Shown here piece by piece: positions 53,492 through 57,173 of a stretch of 57,173 nt of DNA (within the stretch, counting starts at the first letter, position 1; each line of letters opens with the position of its first letter). The translations under genes and the position numbers were made by a program. Source of the DNA: a bacterium. Lineage in GTDB: Bacteria; Campylobacterota; Campylobacteria; Campylobacterales; Sulfurimonadaceae. The stretch is from assembly GCA_018822665.1 (NCBI GenBank), contig JAHJJX010000018.1, forward strand, positions 1-57,173, in the 5' to 3' direction. The notes beneath the pieces are model-generated. The model worked only from the letters and a program-made list of their open reading frames with translations, searched no databases and was not told where the DNA came from.

Positions 53492-54559
53492 TTATATGAC
53501 TATAGGCATAACAACTGTTTTAAAATTATCATCACTCAGAACAAAAGGCAAGTTCCCTTCATTGAGTCCTATGGAAAATTCAGAATTATTTATTGTATTT
53601 AAAAAATCAAGTAAATATTTACTGTTAATTGCAATAACAAAGGGTTCTATAAAATTTGTGTTATAAGTTATTTCTGTTTTTGCTTCAATATTGTCATCAC
53701 TTAAAGACTCAAATATTATTAAATCACCATTAAATGTTATTTTCATATCTGTTGAAATAGTTGTTATTTGTTTTATTGAATCAATCATGATTGCTTTTGG
53801 CAATACTAAAGTATTTTTAATTTCTTTTGGAATAATTCTTGAATATTCCGGAAATTTTCCATTTATAAGTTTTGTAAAAAATGTATATTGCTCAGAATGA
53901 ATTATTAAATTTGTTTCATCATAATAAAGTTCAATATCATCAAAAAATAGTTTTTGAATTTCAACAATGGCTTTTCTTGGAATGATAATGGAAAGCTCAT
54001 TACCATTTTGATTATTAACATTTACAACGGCTAAACGGCGTGTGTCTGTAGATGCAAAATTAATTGAATTTTGTTTAATATCCATCAAAGCACCATTTAA
54101 TTCAAATTTAGGATTATTTGTGTCAATAGCCGGAGTTATTTTTTTAAGTGACTCAATTAAAGAATGTGAATCAATAGTAATACGGGATTTTCCTTCATAG
54201 CTAGGAAATTCTGGAAATTCATTGTATGAAAATGTTGGTAATTTGAAATTAGAATGTGCTTGAGAAATATGCAGCATATCATTTTTTAGTTCTAATTTAA
54301 TTTCACCGTCTTTTAAAATTTTTACTATATCTAAAAATTTTTTACCATTTGCAGTAACACTACCTGCTTGAGTAATGTTAACTTTATCTGTTGAAACTAG
54401 AAAACCTATTTCGTAGTCGGTAGCTTTTATTATTAATTTAGAATTAGAAGCATTTAAATATACATGTGATGTTATTTGAGATGTATCTTTTTTTTCTAAA
54501 AAAGGTTGTGCATGTATTAGAACATTTTCAATTATTGATTTTGAAATTGATATTTTCAT
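53492..54559 (-). CDS. dnaN: DNA polymerase III beta subunit (sliding clamp) DnaN
   Basis: 355 aa ring-forming clamp with three similar domains. Family segments: MKISISKSIIENVL at the start, FASTDTRRLAVVNV, LSIIIPRKAIVEI and NGKFPEYSRIIP; the end reads LPFVLSDDNFKTVVMPIVI, matching the usual hydrophobic C-terminus ending near PI/RL. Slightly shorter than E. coli (366 aa), as is usual in Campylobacterota. AGGGA precedes the ATG. Confidence 0.95.
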   Translation of the reverse strand: MKISISKSIIENVLIHAQPFLEKKDTSQITSHVYLNASNSKLIIKATDYEIGFLVSTDKVNITQAGSVTANGKKFLDIVKILKDGEIKLELKNDMLHISQAHSNFKLPTFSYNEFPEFPSYEGKSRITIDSHSLIESLKKITPAIDTNNPKFELNGALMDIKQNSINFASTDTRRLAVVNVNNQNGNELSIIIPRKAIVEIQKLFFDDIELYYDETNLIIHSEQYTFFTKLINGKFPEYSRIIPKEIKNTLVLPKAIMIDSIKQITTISTDMKITFNGDLIIFESLSDDNIEAKTEITYNTNFIEPFVIAINSKYLLDFLNTINNSEFSIGLNEGNLPFVLSDDNFKTVVMPIVI

Positions 54560-54611
54560 AGGAATCCCTATTTATTTATAAAATATTAGTATGTAGTAGT
54601 AGGTGTATGTG

Positions 54612-54700
54612 ATAACGTGAATAACACGTTTATAACCCTATTTTAAGAGGCATTCAGATGTGATGAACATCTCTTTGCCTATTCACACTTATTCACTTTG
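54612..54700. other. Candidate downstream part of oriC with DnaA boxes (dnaA-dnaN gap)
   Basis: The 166-bp dnaA-dnaN intergenic region contains TATTCAC at 54680-54686 and 54690-54696 as 10-bp-phased direct repeats, and its reverse at 54617-54623. CAGATGTGATGAA at 54655-54667 recurs upstream of dnaA. These resemble the TTCAC-ended DnaA boxes known in Helicobacter and relatives. Confidence 0.6.
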
Positions 54701-54725
54701 GTAATTATATCTTTTTTTTAGTTTT

Positions 54726-56033
54726 TTATGAAGATGAAGTTATTTTGTTTGTTAATTCATCAATTTTTACTTTAAAATCTTCATCATTTTCTATTAATTC
54801 ATTTATTTTTTTAAGCATATGACTTATTGCGGTATGGTCTTTCATTCCAAAATATTGGGCTAGCTGAGGCATTGTATTTTGAGTGAGTTCTCTACATAAA
54901 TAAATAGCAATTCTTCTGGCATAAACCAAGTTTTTACTTCTGCCTTTTGAACGAATTTCACTTGGTTTTATATTTAAATCTTTTGACACACTCTGAGTAA
55001 TAATATCAAGTGTTAAATTTGAACGATTTTCTCTCAGTTGATCTTTTAATACATTTTTTGTAAAAGCCAAATCAATATCTACATGCATGAGTTGTGAATA
55101 AGCATGTAACTTTGAAAGTATGCCCTCTATTTCTCGAACATTGCTTTCAATTACCGTTGCTATATAATTAATAATATCTTTTGTAAGTTTTACTTTGTTA
55201 ATTTCACATTTTTTTTCAATAATTGCTATTTTAGTTTCAAGCTCAGGCGGCTGTATGTCTGCAACAAGTCCCCATTCAAAGCGGCTTTGAAGTCTCTCTT
55301 CAAGACCTCCTATTTTTTTTGGATGTTTATCTGCTGTTAGTATTATCTGTTTTCCAGTACCTTTTAAAGCCTCAAAAGTATGAAAAAATTCCTCTTGAAT
55401 ACCTTCTTTATTGCTTAAAAACTGAATATCATCAATAAGAAGAACATCACATTTTCGATATTTTTCCTGAAATCTGTCCATAGTTTTATTTCGAACATGA
55501 CGAATAAAATCATTTAAAAATTGTTCCACAGTAGTATAAATTACATTTTTACCCTGATTTTGAAAAACATTTCCGGCCGCTTGCATCAGGTGGGTTTTTC
55601 CTAAACCTACCCCTCCATAAATAAAAAGCGGATTATAAACCTTTCCTGCTCTGTCGCTTACACTTTTAACTGCAGCATAAGCAAACTGGTTGGAGCCGCC
55701 AACCATGAAATTATCAAAAGTATGGGATGGATTTAATAGAGAGTGTTTTGTTTTTTGTTCAACTTTTTGTTCTTGCTTGACTTTATCCATCTGATCTTTA
55801 AGTGTTATTTTTACACTCACTTTTGAACCCTGTCTTATTTCAAAGAGATGTGCTATTTTTTCTTTATATTTACTCTTTATCCAATTGGCGATAAGCGCAT
55901 TAGGAGCATAATATATGACTAAATCGCTTGTGGATTTTTTTGAATCAAAAACTAACTGTTTTATGTATCTGTTATATTCAATTTCTGTTATTTCTTCTTT
56001 TAGCAATAATAGTATTTCTTGACCTATACTCAA
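54726..56033 (-). CDS. dnaA: Chromosomal replication initiator DnaA
   Basis: 435 aa AAA+ initiator. Domain I has the QEILLLLKEEITEIEYNRYI start. Walker A is GGVGLGKT (140-147), Walker B is LLIDDIQ (Asp201-Asp202) and the arginine finger region is RLQSRFEWGL. The DNA-binding domain IV has the DnaA signature YFGMKDHTAISHMLKK. Length is typical for Campylobacterota. Domain II is very short. DnaA-box clusters lie on both sides, suggesting autoregulation as well as origin function. Confidence 0.97.
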   Translation of the reverse strand: MSIGQEILLLLKEEITEIEYNRYIKQLVFDSKKSTSDLVIYYAPNALIANWIKSKYKEKIAHLFEIRQGSKVSVKITLKDQMDKVKQEQKVEQKTKHSLLNPSHTFDNFMVGGSNQFAYAAVKSVSDRAGKVYNPLFIYGGVGLGKTHLMQAAGNVFQNQGKNVIYTTVEQFLNDFIRHVRNKTMDRFQEKYRKCDVLLIDDIQFLSNKEGIQEEFFHTFEALKGTGKQIILTADKHPKKIGGLEERLQSRFEWGLVADIQPPELETKIAIIEKKCEINKVKLTKDIINYIATVIESNVREIEGILSKLHAYSQLMHVDIDLAFTKNVLKDQLRENRSNLTLDIITQSVSKDLNIKPSEIRSKGRSKNLVYARRIAIYLCRELTQNTMPQLAQYFGMKDHTAISHMLKKINELIENDEDFKVKIDELTNKITSSS

Positions 56034-56058
56034 TTTATAACCTTATAATTATTAATAT

Positions 56059-56190
56059 GTGAATAGTATCAATTTGTTGCATAAGATAGAGTTAAAAACA
56101 TGTGAATAACTCAGATGTGATGAATGTGAATATGAATTGTTTGGCATGTGGAATAAGTTAATATATAATCTGTTTAGTAAATTCACATCT
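56059..56190. other. Candidate upstream part of oriC with DnaA boxes (dnaA-ruvC gap)
   Basis: GTGAATA (reverse of TATTCAC) occurs at 56059-56065, 56102-56108 and 56126-56132. CAGATGTGATGAA at 56112-56124 is identical to the copy on the other side of dnaA, and a related AGATGTGAAT lies inverted at about 56181-56190. The region is AT-rich and includes TTAATATATAATC at 56159-56170, a possible unwinding element. It also holds one exact 11-mer (56143-56153). Confidence 0.65.
56143..56153 (+). repeat. Dispersed 11-mer in the dnaA-ruvC origin region
   Basis: Exact copy located 10 bp from the last DnaA box-like GTGAATA. Confidence 0.85.
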
Positions 56191-56234
56191 CTCCTAAAAC
56201 GAGAAAATAGATTGTGATATTCATTAGGAGAAAG

Positions 56235-56720
56235 ATGATAATTCTCGGAATAGATCCAGGAACAAGAAATATGGGATATGCTCTTATATCTTTGGAAAAT
56301 AGCAAAATTTCACTTGTTGAGGCGGGGCTTATAAAAATAAAAGCCGAAGATTTACAGTTTCAAATTCCACAAATGGTTGAAGCTTTTGATAATATTTTTA
56401 AAAATCATGTGATTGATGAAGTTGCTTTGGAAGATATTTTTTATGCACATAATCCGGCTACGACTATTAAATTAGCTCAGTTTCGCGGTGCAATTATGTT
56501 AAAACTTCTTCAAGAGTTTGGGCAGTTTCATGAATATACGGCGCTTCAAGTCAAAAAGGCTTTAACAGGAAAAGCAAAGGCCGGGAAAGAACAGGTTTCA
56601 TTTATGGTTAAAAGACTTTTAAATATAAAAAAAGAGATAAAACCTCTTGATATTACAGATGCTATGGCTGTTGCTATAACGCATTCACAAAGAATAAGGT
56701 TCACTGCAGGAAAAAAATGA
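56235..56720 (+). CDS. ruvC: Holliday junction resolvase RuvC
   Basis: Endonuclease that resolves Holliday junctions with RuvAB. 161 aa from the ATG at 56235, which has AGGAG five bases before it; an upstream GTG would add seven non-conserved residues. The first catalytic Asp is in [14 protein letters not shown]. Glu is in [16 protein letters not shown], and the last Asp pair in [13 protein letters not shown]. The length fits the family. Confidence 0.95.
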   Translation: MIILGIDPGTRNMGYALISLENSKISLVEAGLIKIKAEDLQFQIPQMVEAFDNIFKNHVIDEVALEDIFYAHNPATTIKLAQFRGAIMLKLLQEFGQFHEYTALQVKKALTGKAKAGKEQVSFMVKRLLNIKKEIKPLDITDAMAVAITHSQRIRFTAGKK

Positions 56721-56728
56721 AAATTTGG

Positions 56729-56734
56729 TATAAT
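56729..56734 (+). promoter_or_regulatory. Probable -10 element for ppnP
   Basis: TATAAT lies in the short gap between ruvC and ppnP, 22 bp before the ATG and upstream of AAAAAAGG. Confidence 0.5.
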
Positions 56735-56756
56735 CTGAATTAAAAAAAGGTAATAA

Positions 56757-57068
56757 ATGTCAAAATTAAATAATGTATCGGTAGTCAAAAAAGCTAATAT
56801 TTATTATGATGGAAAAGTTACGAGTCGTACCGTAGAGTTGGGTGATGGTTCTATTCAATCATTGGGAATTATGCTTCCGGGTGAATATACTTTTGGTACT
56901 AATGAAGCTGAAATAATGGAAATATTGAGCGGTGATTTGGATATTAAACTCCCAAATGAAGAGTGGAAAACTTTAAATACGCCAGAGAGTTTTAATGTTC
57001 CTGCAAACTCATCTTTTGATTTGAAAATTAAAAGTGTTACGGATTATTGCTGTTCATATATTAAGTAG
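56757..57068 (+). CDS. ppnP: Pyrimidine/purine nucleoside phosphorylase PpnP (DUF1255)
   Basis: 103 aa cupin of the PpnP/YaiE family, which phosphorolyses several nucleosides. Typical segments are [39 protein letters not shown] and the C-terminal [13 protein letters not shown] followed by YCCSYI. Full length. AAAAGG precedes the ATG. The gene ends at a hairpin built from the 11-mer. Confidence 0.92.
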   Translation: MSKLNNVSVVKKANIYYDGKVTSRTVELGDGSIQSLGIMLPGEYTFGTNEAEIMEILSGDLDIKLPNEEWKTLNTPESFNVPANSSFDLKIKSVTDYCCSYIK

Positions 57069-57073
57069 TTTTT

Positions 57074-57102
57074 ATGGCATGTGGAACTTTTCTACATGCC
57101 AT
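57074..57102. terminator. Bidirectional hairpin after ppnP from an inverted 11-mer pair
   Basis: ATGGCATGTGGAA and TTCTACATGCCAT pair over 13 bases with one G-U pair across a CTT loop. The left arm holds an exact 11-mer (57076-57086), the right arm a one-mismatch copy (57090-57100). A T-rich tract follows, and a convergent frame lies beyond it. Confidence 0.65.
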
Positions 57103-57112
57103 AATCTATTTT

Positions 57113-57173
57113 TTAATTTAGAAACTGTGAAACAAGCTTTGATAAACTCGCTTCATCTAAAGCCCCTGAGACT
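57113..57173 (-). CDS. 3' end of an unidentified gene (partial)
   Basis: Only one of three minus-strand frames stays open from the window edge to a TAA at 57113-57115. The fragment ends GALDEASLSKLVSQFLN, which looks like a protein C-terminus. Its placement right behind a bidirectional hairpin supports it. Too short to assign a function. Confidence 0.4.
   Translation of the reverse strand, partial: VSGALDEASLSKLVSQFLN

Overview
The window is AT-rich, densely coded DNA, almost certainly from a Campylobacterota bacterium close to Sulfurimonas. Reasons: dnaA, dnaN and gyrB sit together at the right end with DnaA-box clusters on both sides of dnaA. Other pointers are ThyX instead of ThyA, a fliK-flgD-flgE hook cluster with sigma-54 promoters, an SdhAB/FrdAB pair with unusual cofactor ligands, PurT, and many c-di-GMP proteins. 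Genus is inferred from gene content; I could not run a search. I see no rRNA, tRNA, CRISPR, prophage or insertion sequence, and no gene-free stretch over 300 bp.

Layout. 1-295: no confident gene; two copies of a dispersed 11-mer. 0.3-3.5 kb: DUF1538/P-II-like membrane fusion and a CZB-GGDEF cyclase. 3.5-4.7 kb: coiled-coil HTH protein and YajQ. 4.9-8.5 kb: SLBB exporter and Wzz-like protein. 8.6-13.5 kb (minus): fumarate reductase/succinate dehydrogenase B and A, YqaA, 2-hydroxyacid dehydrogenase, PurT. 13.7-17.1 kb: solute-binding lipoprotein plus PAS-GGDEF-EAL protein. 17.1-22.8 kb (minus): flgE, second hook gene, flgD, fliK. 22.9-26.4 kb: small exported protein, degenerate GGDEF protein, PP-loop thiolase-like enzyme, dnaG. 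26.5-29.6 kb: PSD-like decarboxylase, amidinotransferase-fold enzyme, MATE exporter. 29.7-36 kb: two-component system, EF-hand protein, TolC, membrane-fusion protein, ABC permease and ATPase. 36-47 kb: housekeeping genes (rpsU, dGTPase-like, phnA-like, argB, thyX, rimI, pcm, nrdB, typA). 47-57 kb: cca, queF, degenerate GGDEF-EAL protein, gyrB, dnaN, dnaA, ruvC, ppnP.

The most striking signal is not a gene. The 11-mer GGCATGTGGAA (reverse TTCCACATGCC) occurs 17 times exactly, in both orientations. Eleven copies lie in the small non-coding fraction and several form head-to-head pairs that make hairpins at gene ends. This is how DNA uptake sequences behave in Neisseria and Pasteurellaceae; I know of no such description for this group.

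Other regulatory signals: a near-identical TTAAC-N6-TTAAC direct repeat precedes both the two-component operon and the exporter operon after it, suggesting a self-regulated regulon. Two matching sigma-54 promoters precede fliK and flgE. The TATTCAC motif and a shared 13-mer flank dnaA, suggesting a bipartite origin.
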